Origin: DASXYU01 sp036502295
Lineage (GTDB): Bacteria; Actinomycetota; Actinomycetes; Mycobacteriales; Jatrophihabitantaceae
Assembly (NCBI GenBank): GCA_036502295.1
Contig: DASXYU010000061.1
Coordinates: forward strand, 1 to 14,967
Length of the DNA: 14,967 nt
Reading direction: 5' to 3'
Under the pieces are notes generated by a model that had not been told where the DNA came from, searched no databases, and was given only the letters and a program-made list of their open reading frames with translations. A program made the position numbers and the translations under genes. Every line of letters begins with the position of its first letter. Position 1 is the stretch's first letter. Of this stretch, positions 1 through 6,473 are shown in pieces.

Positions 1-1
1 A

Positions 2-181
2 TCGGACCTTGATCGCCGAGAGTGGTCTCCGCCTAACCTCCCGGCCCTTCCCGGCGCAGATTGGTGGGTCGCCGGACTCGCGATCCGGCTCCCACGAACA
101 GCCGACATTGACCTGGCTGAGGTTGGCGCGCTCTACACAGACAACCAACTGTGGTCAGCGGCCCTCAGATCCATGTCGTGA
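2..181 (+). CDS. Possible C-terminal part of a gene running in from the left edge
   Basis: An open frame runs from position 2 without a stop to a TGA at 179-181, giving 59 residues. It begins SDLDRREWSPPN at the window edge and ends LYTDNQLWSAALRSMS. The start would lie outside the window. The composition looks protein-like (Trp-Trp pair, hydrophobic run WWVAGLAIRL, an acidic helix-like stretch DIDLAEVGALYTDN). However, only about two thirds of third codon positions are G or C by my count, lower than in the neighbours, and a second frame (9-203) is open over the same bases, so chance is possible. I recognise no family. It would converge on the leftward DUF1801 gene across about 120 bp. Confidence 0.35.
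   Translation, partial: SDLDRREWSPPNLPALPGADWWVAGLAIRLPRTADIDLAEVGALYTDNQLWSAALRSMS
64..95. repeat. Strong hairpin-forming inverted repeat near the left edge
   Basis: GTGGG (64-68) pairs with CCCAC (91-95), and GCCGGA (71-76) pairs with TCCGGC (84-89). This gives an 11-bp stem with a small tc/t bulge and a 7-nt loop (ctcgcga). It lies inside the possible partial gene at 2-181. No T-run follows on either strand, so a terminator role is unproven. The inner stem and loop resemble a tRNA anticodon arm, but no T arm or acceptor stem is present. Confidence 0.4.
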
Positions 182-304
182 GCGGTGCCCGGCAGAGCGC
201 TAAGAACGAGCCCTAGCGTCCGTGCCGATAAGGGACATTATGTCAATCCGCGTGTGGAGCGACTGATATCGCCACTACCCCGGAATCGGCGCCTCGTCGG
301 CTAC
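182..304. other. Gene-free stretch with a small palindrome
   Basis: No convincing gene is seen between the possible left-edge frame and the DUF1801 stop. The stretch holds GACAT-T-ATGTC, a near-palindrome at 234-244, preceded by gataaggg. This AT-leaning motif looks foreign to the local composition and reminded me of insertion-sequence ends, but no transposase or partner inverted repeat is present. I treat it as unassigned spacer. Confidence 0.3.
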
Positions 305-688
305 TTACGCCCCTTTCGATGCGTTCAACGCGACAGCAGCGCGGATGAGCGCAGTCAGTGCCTTCTCGTCGAGCGTCTCGCCGTCGTGGATGTCGATCGC
401 ACGTCGTGTGTTGCCGTCGAGGCTCGAGTTGAACAGGCCGGACGGGTCATCCAGTGCTGCGCCTTTGGCGAAGGTGAGTTTCACGACCTGCTTGTAGCTC
501 TCGCCGGTGCAGATGATGCCGGCGTGCTCCCACACCGGAACACCGCGCCACTTCCAGGTCTCTACCACCTCGGGATCAGCCTTACGGATGATGCCCCGCA
601 CACGCGCGAGTGTCTTGCCGCGCCAATCGTCGAGTTCCGTAATGCGTGCATCGATCAGGGCCGATGCGTCCTGTGATTCGTCAGTCAC
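305..688 (-). CDS. DUF1801 domain protein (YdhG/YjbR-like fold)
   Basis: A 127-residue protein matching the DUF1801 pattern: VRGIIRKADPEVVETWKWRG, then VPVWEHAGIICTGESYKQ, then VKLTFAKGAALDDPSGLFNS, and a C-terminal helix rich in Ala and Leu. The family is small, cytoplasmic and of unclear biochemical role; some members of the fold have been linked to iron handling, but nothing here proves that. The start is taken as GTG at 688-686. GAGGAG lies 7 nt upstream, and the start overlaps the Nudix stop in a GTGA junction (685-688), a classic sign of translational coupling. The frame stays open further upstream to 850, but that part only mirrors the Nudix gene in another frame. It is the last gene of the leftward DUF4157-Nudix-DUF1801 cluster. 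Confidence 0.85.
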   Translation of the reverse strand: MTDESQDASALIDARITELDDWRGKTLARVRGIIRKADPEVVETWKWRGVPVWEHAGIICTGESYKQVVKLTFAKGAALDDPSGLFNSSLDGNTRRAIDIHDGETLDEKALTALIRAAVALNASKGA

Positions 689-1122
689 GTCAGTTCTCCT
701 CGTAGGACGCGCGCAGCGAGCGGAGCTAGTCTCAGAGCCGCCAGAGCGTCGTCGGGCCTCACCCACCGCAATTCTTCGATCTCGGCACGGGCGGTCGCGA
801 GACTCTTGTCCTCCAGCAATACCGCGAAGAGGTCGCAGTCGATGGACCATCCGGGCTCGTTCGCAGCCGGCGCGGTGTGGCGGCCGAGGGGAGTCAGCAC
901 CCGCTGCCCCACGTCCATGCCGACCTCTTCGTGAATCTCGCGGCGCAGCGCCTCCTCGGGGCTCTCCCCCGGCTCGATCTTGCCGCCACAGTTCATGAAC
1001 GCCTGCGTCCCGCGTTTGCGAACGAGCAAGTACTCGCCGTCCTCACTTGTGATGACCGCCGCGACGATCCGGAAGACGTTGTCCAGACGAACCTCAGTGG
1101 GCTTCGACAAGCTCCCCCTCAT
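685..1122 (-). CDS. Nudix hydrolase
   Basis: The 145-residue protein carries a complete Nudix box, G-x5-E-x7-R-E-U-x-E-E-x-G-U. It begins at G47 (GKIEPGE), with R61, E62, E65 and E66 in REIHEEVGM as the metal-binding catalytic residues. Nudix enzymes cleave nucleoside diphosphates linked to another group; the substrate here cannot be read from sequence. The strand preceding the box (FRIVAAVITSEDGEYLLVRK) is typical of the family. The ATG at 1122-1120 makes the gene overlap the end of the DUF4157 gene by 29 bp. Its upstream Shine-Dalgarno is poor, and a start nearer codon 11-13 (for example CTG at 1086-1084, 5 nt after GAGG) cannot be excluded. The stop overlaps the start of the next gene by 4 bp. 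Overlaps on both sides indicate co-transcription of the three genes. Confidence 0.9.
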   Translation of the reverse strand: MRGSLSKPTEVRLDNVFRIVAAVITSEDGEYLLVRKRGTQAFMNCGGKIEPGESPEEALRREIHEEVGMDVGQRVLTPLGRHTAPAANEPGWSIDCDLFAVLLEDKSLATARAEIEELRWVRPDDALAALRLAPLAARVLRGELT

Positions 1123-4093
1123 CCTGCGGCTGAACGGGCTGTGCCTTCGCCTCTTCGATTGCGTCCACGAGCGCCTTCATGGCGACCAGCGCACGGTCGT
1201 AGAGCGCGATCGCCTCGTCGAGGATCGCCTTGTAGTCGGGGTTGTTGTAGCCCGGGTTCTTCTTCACCGGCGAATCGAAGACCCGCAGGCGCTTCTCCAT
1301 CTCCTTCAGGGTCTTGAGGTCGGCCTCGTTCACCGCCTCGGGGAAGTCCTGCAGCATCGTGCACGAGGAGAGCAGGACGTCGGCGGCAGCCACCGCTCCC
1401 GCGACGGCGGCGAAGTACGGCATCCGCTCGTACTTGAGGTTGCCCAGCGCCTGGTCGCCGCTCGTCTTCTTCGTTCCGTCCACGCCCTTTGCCGGCGCCT
1501 GGACCCGCTTCATCAGGTCGGTGGACTCCTGGCTCGTGTCCTTGCCGAAGACGATCTGCTGCAGGAGACCCTTATCGAGGTTGCCCATCTGATCGCCGTC
1601 ACCGCCCGGAATCTGGTCTTCGACCGGCGGCTTCATTCGCACGACCGTGACGCCGCTGCCCTGATAGAACTGCTGGACGTGGTTGAAGATCGTGTCGCTG
1701 TGAATCGGTGGGACGTAGACCTCCTTCACCTCCTTGAGGATGTCCACGCGGCCGAAGACCTGGAACTCGAAGACGAGTCCGAGACCCACGATCGGGATCT
1801 TCGCCCCGATGGCGTTGACGAGGTTGTCGAGGACGGCGGCGTACTCGACATCCTTCAGCTGCGTACGCCCCGTCCCCTTGCTGTCCGGACTGATGCCGAT
1901 GAGGTCCAGGAGGCCGAGGAACGGATCACGGCGTGGCTCACCATGGTCGCGGGCCGTGAAGACCATACGGTGTCGGATCTTCGCCGGGTCGAGGACGAAG
2001 TGCAGGTCGCCGTAGTAGTTCGTGGCGTGCTTCTCGGCGAACTCGCTCTGCCCGCCCCGGTTGCTCTCCCAGGTCACGTTGCCCGCGCCGAAGGTGGGCA
2101 TCTCCTGCTTCGTCAGGTCCTGCAGGCCGGTCATCAGCTGGTCCTTCCACTTGCGGAAGCGCAGATACCGGGCGCCACGGGCACCGCCGGGGCCCTTGTC
2201 GTCCCAGGTCTGCAGGTGCGTGAGAACCTGCTGCTGCTGGGGCTGCTTGCCGAAGAGAGTCGAGACATCGGTGGTCTGCGTTCCCGCCGTGGCCGGCGTG
2301 AAGGTGGTCTCCCCCTTCGCCCGGTCAGGTGTGCGCTGCGTGGTGTCGTCGCCGAACCACCGCGCCATGTTCACAGTGAGGGTCAGCGGCATCTCTTCAC
2401 GGACGTAGGTCTTGATCCTTTCGGCGAGTACCCCCGCCTCGTCCTTCGTCTTCAGGTAACGCTCGGAGAGAACGGCGACGAACCGTTCCTCGGGCTTGGC
2501 GAGGTCCATGCCCTTCTCGGTCTGCTCGAGGGTGGAGAGATGCTCCTCCTGACCCTCGGTGAGGTTGCCGCTGTTCGGGTCGTTGGGGTCGACCTGGCGC
2601 CCCTTGAAGTTCACGACACGAGGGCGCGCGGCCTCCGCCTGCTTCACCGCGGCGCGCAGATCAGCCAGCATCTTCTCGGCGTCCTCGGTGAGTTTGAGAC
2701 TCTCCCCTTCTCCCTTGCCGCCGCTCTCCCACTGCACGTCCTTCGTGGTCCCGGAGAGTTCAAAGGTGCGATCGAAGAAGTTCTTGGAGTAGATGCCGTA
2801 GCTCTCGCTCAGATTGAAGCCGAAGCCCTGGTCGTATTCGGAGCCCTTGCGCTGCTTCTCGGTGTAGGTGCTCATCTCGGCCTCGAAGCGCTCCGTCATG
2901 AGCCCCAGCATCGCCTCGGCGTCGATCTTCGGATCGCCGGCTGCCCGAGCCATCGACACGATCTGCTTGGCCGCCTTCGCAACACCGATCTCGCGGTGCA
3001 TGTACTGCTTGACGGGGTCTCCTTGCATCATCGCCCCGGTCAGCTTCATCACCCGGTCGAAGCTCTTCGCGCTGTTGCGCAGCGAGCGCTTCTCCTTCTT
3101 CAGAGAGTTCCCGACCTCGGTCTCAAAGGCCGCCATCAACGCGCTCATCACTTCGGCGATTGCCGACGGGTCGTTGATCTGCTCCGCGAAGGCCGACGCG
3201 ATGCCGCCGAGGGCCATCGAGAGCATCATCGCGTCGCGGACGTCGATATCTTCGTCCTTCTTCTTCGCGATGTGGTTCTTATAGGCGTGCAGTGACTCGT
3301 CGATGCGCTGCTCCAGGGTGTGCTTCTCGAGCAACGACGGGCTCTGTGACTCGTCACCGAATTTCTGCTTGAGCTGCGGAATGCGCCCGACGATCGTCAT
3401 GACCTCTTTGCTGGTCAGTGCAGTGCGCTTGAGCTGAACCAGGTTCTGCCCCGCCGCACGGCGCACGCCGCCATCCTGCTGAACGACGTGGGTGAGTTCG
3501 TGCGCCATGAGGCGCAGGCCCCGCTCGTCCCCTGTCGACGGGATGCCGTCGCGGAAGACAATGTCGTTGCGGCTGGTGAAGGCGAGCGACCCGAGGCCCT
3601 CGTTCAGCGAGCGGGCTTGCGTGCCGCTGTGCAGGCGAACACCGGAGAGATCCGCGCCGAAGGCGTTCTGCAGCGGCCCGAGGATACCTGCTGGGATCGG
3701 CGAGCCCTTGCCGCGCAAGCCGGTGATCGCGGATTCGGCCGCCGAGTCGAGCTCTCCCCCGGCTGCGCCGCCGGCGGCGTGGCTGCGCCGGAGGGCGGTG
3801 ATGCCGGAGCTGGGCCGCTCCTGTCCTGTGCCGCCGTCCTCGAGGCCGCGCAGCCGGGCGAGAACTTGCTCGGCGACGGCATCCGCTTCGGCTTCCGCCG
3901 GGTCGTCGGAGGCGCCGACCTCGAGCTTCGCCTGGATCGGAATCGATCCCCCGAAGGCAAGGCCCGGAGCCAAGGGCACTCTGCCGGAGACGGCGAGGGG
4001 CGGGGCGAACGATGCGGTGAAGGACTGGCCGGCAGCGACATCGACCCGTTCATGGACTTCGGCAGCAACCTTAGTCGGCGCGTGTCGTGCCAT
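1094..4093 (-). CDS. Large DUF4157 (eCIS-core metallopeptidase-like) protein
   Basis: A 999-residue protein. Residues 56-78 carry the acidic lead-in usual before this domain (KLEVGASDDPAEAEADAVAE). Residues about 126-207 are a DUF4157 domain: GSPIPAGILGPLQNAFGADL, then SGVRLHSGTQA, then AFTSRNDIVFRDG, and the putative zinc site HELTH at 198-202 followed by VVQQ. DUF4157 proteins are often encoded with extracellular contractile injection systems and may be cargo or cargo-processing proteins; no sheath, tube or baseplate gene is in this window. Residues about 225-999 match nothing I know. They include a helical, charged part (225-565), a Gln/Asp-rich linker (about 590-635), a mixed alpha/beta part (640-830) and a C-terminal helical tail. 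There is no signal peptide or obvious membrane segment at the N-terminus. The ATG at 4093-4091 has GGAGGA 4 nt upstream. It heads a cluster with the Nudix and DUF1801 genes. Confidence 0.85.
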   Translation of the reverse strand: MARHAPTKVAAEVHERVDVAAGQSFTASFAPPLAVSGRVPLAPGLAFGGSIPIQAKLEVGASDDPAEAEADAVAEQVLARLRGLEDGGTGQERPSSGITALRRSHAAGGAAGGELDSAAESAITGLRGKGSPIPAGILGPLQNAFGADLSGVRLHSGTQARSLNEGLGSLAFTSRNDIVFRDGIPSTGDERGLRLMAHELTHVVQQDGGVRRAAGQNLVQLKRTALTSKEVMTIVGRIPQLKQKFGDESQSPSLLEKHTLEQRIDESLHAYKNHIAKKKDEDIDVRDAMMLSMALGGIASAFAEQINDPSAIAEVMSALMAAFETEVGNSLKKEKRSLRNSAKSFDRVMKLTGAMMQGDPVKQYMHREIGVAKAAKQIVSMARAAGDPKIDAEAMLGLMTERFEAEMSTYTEKQRKGSEYDQGFGFNLSESYGIYSKNFFDRTFELSGTTKDVQWESGGKGEGESLKLTEDAEKMLADLRAAVKQAEAARPRVVNFKGRQVDPNDPNSGNLTEGQEEHLSTLEQTEKGMDLAKPEERFVAVLSERYLKTKDEAGVLAERIKTYVREEMPLTLTVNMARWFGDDTTQRTPDRAKGETTFTPATAGTQTTDVSTLFGKQPQQQQVLTHLQTWDDKGPGGARGARYLRFRKWKDQLMTGLQDLTKQEMPTFGAGNVTWESNRGGQSEFAEKHATNYYGDLHFVLDPAKIRHRMVFTARDHGEPRRDPFLGLLDLIGISPDSKGTGRTQLKDVEYAAVLDNLVNAIGAKIPIVGLGLVFEFQVFGRVDILKEVKEVYVPPIHSDTIFNHVQQFYQGSGVTVVRMKPPVEDQIPGGDGDQMGNLDKGLLQQIVFGKDTSQESTDLMKRVQAPAKGVDGTKKTSGDQALGNLKYERMPYFAAVAGAVAAADVLLSSCTMLQDFPEAVNEADLKTLKEMEKRLRVFDSPVKKNPGYNNPDYKAILDEAIALYDRALVAMKALVDAIEEAKAQPVQPQDEGELVEAH

Positions 4094-4191
4094 GCCGTCC
4101 TCCCATCAGGCGTGCCCGAGCGCAACGGTTGTACCGATCTTGCCACGTCCCAGTTGACCGAGCGAGGCTGACGGGCAGTTAGGCTCGCGCC
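4094..4191. promoter_or_regulatory. Divergent promoter region between DUF4157 gene and trmL
   Basis: These 98 bp separate two divergent genes. For the rightward gene, TAGGCT at 4180-4185 is a good actinobacterial -10 box lying exactly 6 nt before the GTG start at 4192. This predicts transcription starting at the start codon (leaderless mRNA), and no Shine-Dalgarno is present. TTGACC at 4154-4159 resembles a -35, but its 20-nt spacing is too long to be sure. For the leftward gene only the ribosome-binding site GGAGGA (about 4098-4103) is clear; I see no confident -10. Confidence 0.6.
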
Positions 4192-4653
4192 GTGTTGCAG
4201 TTGGTCTTCGTCAACCCCGTGATCCCGCCTAACACCGGCAACGCGATCCGCCTCTCCGCGGTGACCGGCGCGCACCTGCACCTCGTCGAACCCCTCGGCT
4301 TCACCCTGGACGACGCGAACCTGCGCCGCGCCGGACTCGACTACCACGACCTCGCCACGGTGACCGTGCACTCCGGTCTGGACGCCCTCTGGAGCACCGT
4401 CCTTCCTGCCCGTGTCTTCGCGTTCACCTCCCATGCCACGACGCGATACGTCGACATCAACTACGAGGACGGCGACGTCCTCATGTTCGGGACGGAACCC
4501 AGCGGGCTGCCGCAGGACGTACTGCGTGATCCGCACGTCACCGACCGAGTGCGCATCCCGATGCTGCCCGGCAGACGCTCGCTGAACTTGGCGAATTCCG
4601 CCTCGATCGTCCTCTACGAGGCCTGGCGTCAGCTGGGCTTCTCCGGCGCCTAA
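4192..4653 (+). CDS. trmL: tRNA (cytidine/uridine-34 2'-O)-methyltransferase, TrmL type
   Basis: A 153-residue SPOUT-class methyltransferase, the usual full length of TrmL. It should transfer methyl from S-adenosylmethionine to the ribose of the wobble nucleotide of leucine tRNAs, in the cytoplasm as a dimer. The visible family motifs are IPPNTGNAIRLSAVTGAHLH at 11-30, the RRAGLDYHDL block at 45-54, MFGTEPSGLP at 98-107, and the knot-forming IPMLPGRRSLNLANSASIVL (122-141) followed by YEAWRQLGF. The start is GTG at 4192: the protein aligns from there with family N-termini (MLxIVxxxPxIPPNTGN), and TAGGCT 6 nt upstream suggests a leaderless message. The next gene starts 35 bp downstream with its own -10 box. 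The substrate assignment is by family. Confidence 0.93.
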   Translation: MLQLVFVNPVIPPNTGNAIRLSAVTGAHLHLVEPLGFTLDDANLRRAGLDYHDLATVTVHSGLDALWSTVLPARVFAFTSHATTRYVDINYEDGDVLMFGTEPSGLPQDVLRDPHVTDRVRIPMLPGRRSLNLANSASIVLYEAWRQLGFSGA

Positions 4654-4675
4654 TGAGGCTGAAACATTGGCCTCC

Positions 4676-4681
4676 TAGCGT
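4676..4681 (+). promoter_or_regulatory. -10 box of the deaminase gene, leaderless arrangement
   Basis: TAGCGT fits TAnnnT and is followed by 7 nt and then the ATG at 4689. No ribosome-binding site precedes that ATG, so the gene is probably expressed at least partly from a leaderless message. No good -35 is seen upstream. The site supports ATG 4689 over the in-frame ATG at 4653, which touches the trmL stop. Confidence 0.5.
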
Positions 4682-4688
4682 GCCGGAC

Positions 4689-5705
4689 ATGACGATCAGC
4701 GACGACTTCCTCAAGGGCCTACCGAAGGCCGAACTGCACCTGCACCTTGAAGGCACGCTGGAGCCGGAGCTCAAACTGATGCTCGCGGCACGCAACGGCG
4801 TCGAACTTGCACAGCAGACGATCGAGGACGTCCGCGCCAGCTATCGGTTCGACTCTCTCGCCAGCTTCCTCGCCGTCTACTACCCCGCGATGAACGTCCT
4901 CGTCACGGAGCAGGACTTCTACGACCTCGCCTACGCCTACCTCACCCGCGCCGCCTCCGAGGGGGTGAAGCACGTCGAGATGTTCTTCGACCCGCAGGCG
5001 CATACGACGCGCGGCGTGGCGTTCGAGACCGTGGTCACCGGCTACCACCGGGCCGCCGTCGCTGCCGGGCCGGACCTCGGGATCGACGCGCACCTGATCA
5101 TGTGCTTCCTGCGCGACATGTCCGCCGACAGCGCTGCCGAGACGTTGGAGGCCTCCGTCCCGTTCAAGGACAAGATCCTCGGCGTCGGGCTGGACTCCGA
5201 CGAGCGTGAGAACCCGCCGTCGAAGTTCGCCGCCACCTTCGCCAGGGCGCGCGAGCTCGGCTATCACCTCACGATGCACTGCGACATCGACCAGCTGAAC
5301 AGCATCGAGCACATCCGCCAGGCGGTCGAGGAGATCGGTGTGGAGCGGATCGACCACGGCACCAACATCGTCGAGGATCAGTCACTCGTCGACGTGGTGC
5401 TGGAGCGCGGGCTGGGCCTCACCTGCTGCCCGGTATCGAACAGCTTCGTCACCGCCGACATGAAGGCCAAGGAGATGGTCGAACTCATGGGGCAGGGCGT
5501 CAAGATCACGGTGAACAGCGATGACCCGGCGTACTTCGGCGCCTACGTCTCCGGCAACTTCGAGGCGCTCGCCGAGAAGGCCGCGTTGAGCCTCGATCAG
5601 GTGGTGCAGCTGGCCAAGAACTCGTTCCTCGCCAGCTGGATCCCTGATGAGCAGAAGGCAGCCTACCTCTCCGACATCGACGACTACGTCAAGGAGAGAG
5701 GCTGA
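4689..5705 (+). CDS. Adenosine-deaminase superfamily enzyme, atypical catalytic motif
   Basis: A 338-residue amidohydrolase-fold enzyme of the adenosine/adenine deaminase family, expected to hydrolyse the 6-amino group of a purine or purine nucleoside in the cytoplasm. Visible metal-site features are H17 and H19 in LPKAELHLHLEGTLEPE, H197, H223 in RIDHGTN, and D279-D280 in VNSDDP. In classical enzymes the third metal ligand lies in HAGE, whose Glu is the proton donor. Here the same place reads H197-C-D-I-D-Q, with no Glu, so the exact substrate is uncertain. CCPVSN at 246-251 is the usual substrate-loop strand. The ATG at 4689 is chosen because family proteins begin close to LPKAELHLHLEG and because TAGCGT lies 7 nt upstream. 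An extension to ATG 4653 is possible but lacks homology-like sequence. It is encoded just after trmL and converges on vapC. Confidence 0.85.
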   Translation: MTISDDFLKGLPKAELHLHLEGTLEPELKLMLAARNGVELAQQTIEDVRASYRFDSLASFLAVYYPAMNVLVTEQDFYDLAYAYLTRAASEGVKHVEMFFDPQAHTTRGVAFETVVTGYHRAAVAAGPDLGIDAHLIMCFLRDMSADSAAETLEASVPFKDKILGVGLDSDERENPPSKFAATFARARELGYHLTMHCDIDQLNSIEHIRQAVEEIGVERIDHGTNIVEDQSLVDVVLERGLGLTCCPVSNSFVTADMKAKEMVELMGQGVKITVNSDDPAYFGAYVSGNFEALAEKAALSLDQVVQLAKNSFLASWIPDEQKAAYLSDIDDYVKERG

Positions 5706-5722
5706 GAGCGCTGGTGCTCTCA
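5703..5722 (+). terminator. Small hairpin at the deaminase stop codon
   Basis: TGAGAGC (5703-5709, starting in the stop codon) pairs with GCTCTCA (5716-5722) around a 6-nt loop. A G-U pair can extend the stem in RNA. No T-run follows, so it is at best a weak intrinsic terminator between the deaminase and the convergent vapC. Confidence 0.35.
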
Positions 5723-5775
5723 TGCCGAAGGACGCAGACGGTGACTCGTGAAGCGCGGAACATGTCGCGGCCAAC

Positions 5776-6177
5776 TCAGCGGGGTGAGTGCACCACGCAC
5801 CGCAGGCCGCGGACCTTCGCGATCCTGCGGTCCAGTGTCACGAGCGGCGTCTCAATCAACTCGGCCAACGCAACATAACTCGCGTCGTAGCTCGTGAGGT
5901 TATGACGGAGTTCCCACGCCCGTTGGGCAAAAGATTCATACGACCAAAGATCGAGGCTGCGCCGGAGAAGATCGGCGTGGGCCTGTGCGGCGACATCGCT
6001 ACTGACGAGTCGTGCCTGTTCGCTTCTGCGGATGATGTTCGCCGCTTCGAACGGCATCAAAGAGGGCGCGCTGACACTCGCACCCTCGAGTTGTTGGGTC
6101 GCCCACTCGCCGTCTGATCCGGAATCCAACAGCACCGCGACCATTGCTGAGGAGTCGAAGATCTTCCGTTGGCTCAC
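5776..6177 (-). CDS. vapC: PIN-domain toxin ribonuclease, VapC family
   Basis: A 133-residue PIN-domain protein of normal VapC length. The acidic catalytic set can be placed: D8 (IFDSSAMVAVL), E44 (PFEAANIIRR), D98 (TSYDASYVALAE) and D116 (TLDRRIAK). VapC toxins are magnesium-dependent endoribonucleases that cut specific RNAs, often tRNAs, and are neutralised by the co-encoded antitoxin; the target here is unknown. The start is GTG at 6177-6175, whose GTGA overlaps the vapB stop by 4 bp, so translation is coupled to the antitoxin. All four acidic residues are present and there is no frameshift, so the toxin looks intact. It ends about 70 bp from the convergent deaminase gene. The usual alternative name for this subtype is FitB-like. 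Confidence 0.92.
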   Translation of the reverse strand: MSQRKIFDSSAMVAVLLDSGSDGEWATQQLEGASVSAPSLMPFEAANIIRRSEQARLVSSDVAAQAHADLLRRSLDLWSYESFAQRAWELRHNLTSYDASYVALAELIETPLVTLDRRIAKVRGLRCVVHSPR

Positions 6178-6410
6178 TTACGGTCAGACTCCCGCGCCGC
6201 GAGTATCGATTCGGACGACAGCGTCGACCCGGACGTCCTCACGCGGCCGCGCACCTGCGCCAACCAGTCCGAGGCTGCAGGTTTGCTCGACCGCTCCACA
6301 AGGATGGCTCTGACGTACTCCTGCAGAGATTGGCCCGCCCGGGATGCACGAGCCGCCAATTCGTCCCGAACGTCCTCGGGAACATCTCTAATGGTGATGG
6401 CGACACTCAT
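6174..6410 (-). CDS. vapB: Ribbon-helix-helix antitoxin, VapB/FitA family
   Basis: A 78-residue antitoxin. The N-terminal strand plus two helices (VAITIRDVPEDVRDELAARA, then QSLQEYVRAILVE) is the ribbon-helix-helix DNA-binding pattern of FitA-like antitoxins. The C-terminal half (about 45-78, ending SILAARESDRK) is the part expected to wrap VapC. It binds and inhibits the toxin and, with it, normally represses its own promoter. The ATG at 6410-6408 is preceded, 6 nt upstream, by TAAACT (6422-6417 on the minus strand), a good -10 box. The mRNA is therefore probably leaderless; no Shine-Dalgarno is seen. An inverted repeat covering this promoter (6420-6449) is a good operator candidate. It is immediately followed by vapC with a 4-bp overlap. 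Confidence 0.9.
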   Translation of the reverse strand: MSVAITIRDVPEDVRDELAARASRAGQSLQEYVRAILVERSSKPAASDWLAQVRGRVRTSGSTLSSESILAARESDRK

Positions 6411-6416
6411 GCCTGC

Positions 6417-6445
6417 AGTTTAGCTGCGCTGCCGCTGAATTGCAG
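6417..6445 (-). promoter_or_regulatory. vapB promoter
   Basis: Reading the minus strand, CTGCAA at 6445-6440 is a -35-like hexamer, then a 17-nt spacer, then TAAACT at 6422-6417 as the -10 box, then 6 nt to the vapB ATG. The -10 and its distance to the ATG fit leaderless actinobacterial promoters. The -35 is a weaker match to TTGACA. Confidence 0.55.
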
Positions 6446-6449
6446 CTAA
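6420..6449. promoter_or_regulatory. Inverted repeat, probable VapBC operator
   Basis: TTAGCTGC at 6420-6427 and GCAGCTAA at 6442-6449 are perfect inverted arms separated by 14 bp, with centres about 22 bp (two helical turns) apart on one face of the helix. The repeat covers the vapB -10 start, its -35 and the divergent exonuclease III -35. This is where a ribbon-helix-helix antitoxin complex would be expected to bind. Binding is inferred, not shown. Confidence 0.55.
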
Positions 6450-6467
6450 TCGGCTAGACATTAGGCT
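6440..6467 (+). promoter_or_regulatory. Exonuclease III gene promoter
   Basis: TTGCAG at 6440-6445 (-35), a 16-nt spacer and TAGGCT at 6462-6467 (-10) lie upstream of the GTG at 6474, with 6 nt between the -10 and the start codon. The TAGGCT-N6-GTG layout is identical to that before trmL and predicts a leaderless mRNA. The -35 hexamer is the same six base pairs used, on the other strand, by the vapB promoter. Confidence 0.6.
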
Positions 6468-6473
6468 GGCCGA

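Noticed and set aside
64..95. tRNA-like arm (CCGGA-ctcgcga-TCCGG)
   Set aside because: The 7-nt loop has T in the position-33 place, but there is no T arm (GGTTCRA), no D arm and no acceptor stem, so it is a plain hairpin.
980..3295. 771-residue open frame on the plus strand
   Set aside because: It lies entirely opposite the DUF4157 and Nudix genes. Its composition (runs of Leu, Val, Arg, His) is typical of the antisense shadow of a high-GC gene, and it shows no recognisable domain.
4653..4688. ATG 4653 as deaminase start, overlapping the trmL stop (TAATG)
   Set aside because: The 12 extra residues do not resemble the family, and a -10 box sits 7 nt before ATG 4689. It remains a minor alternative.
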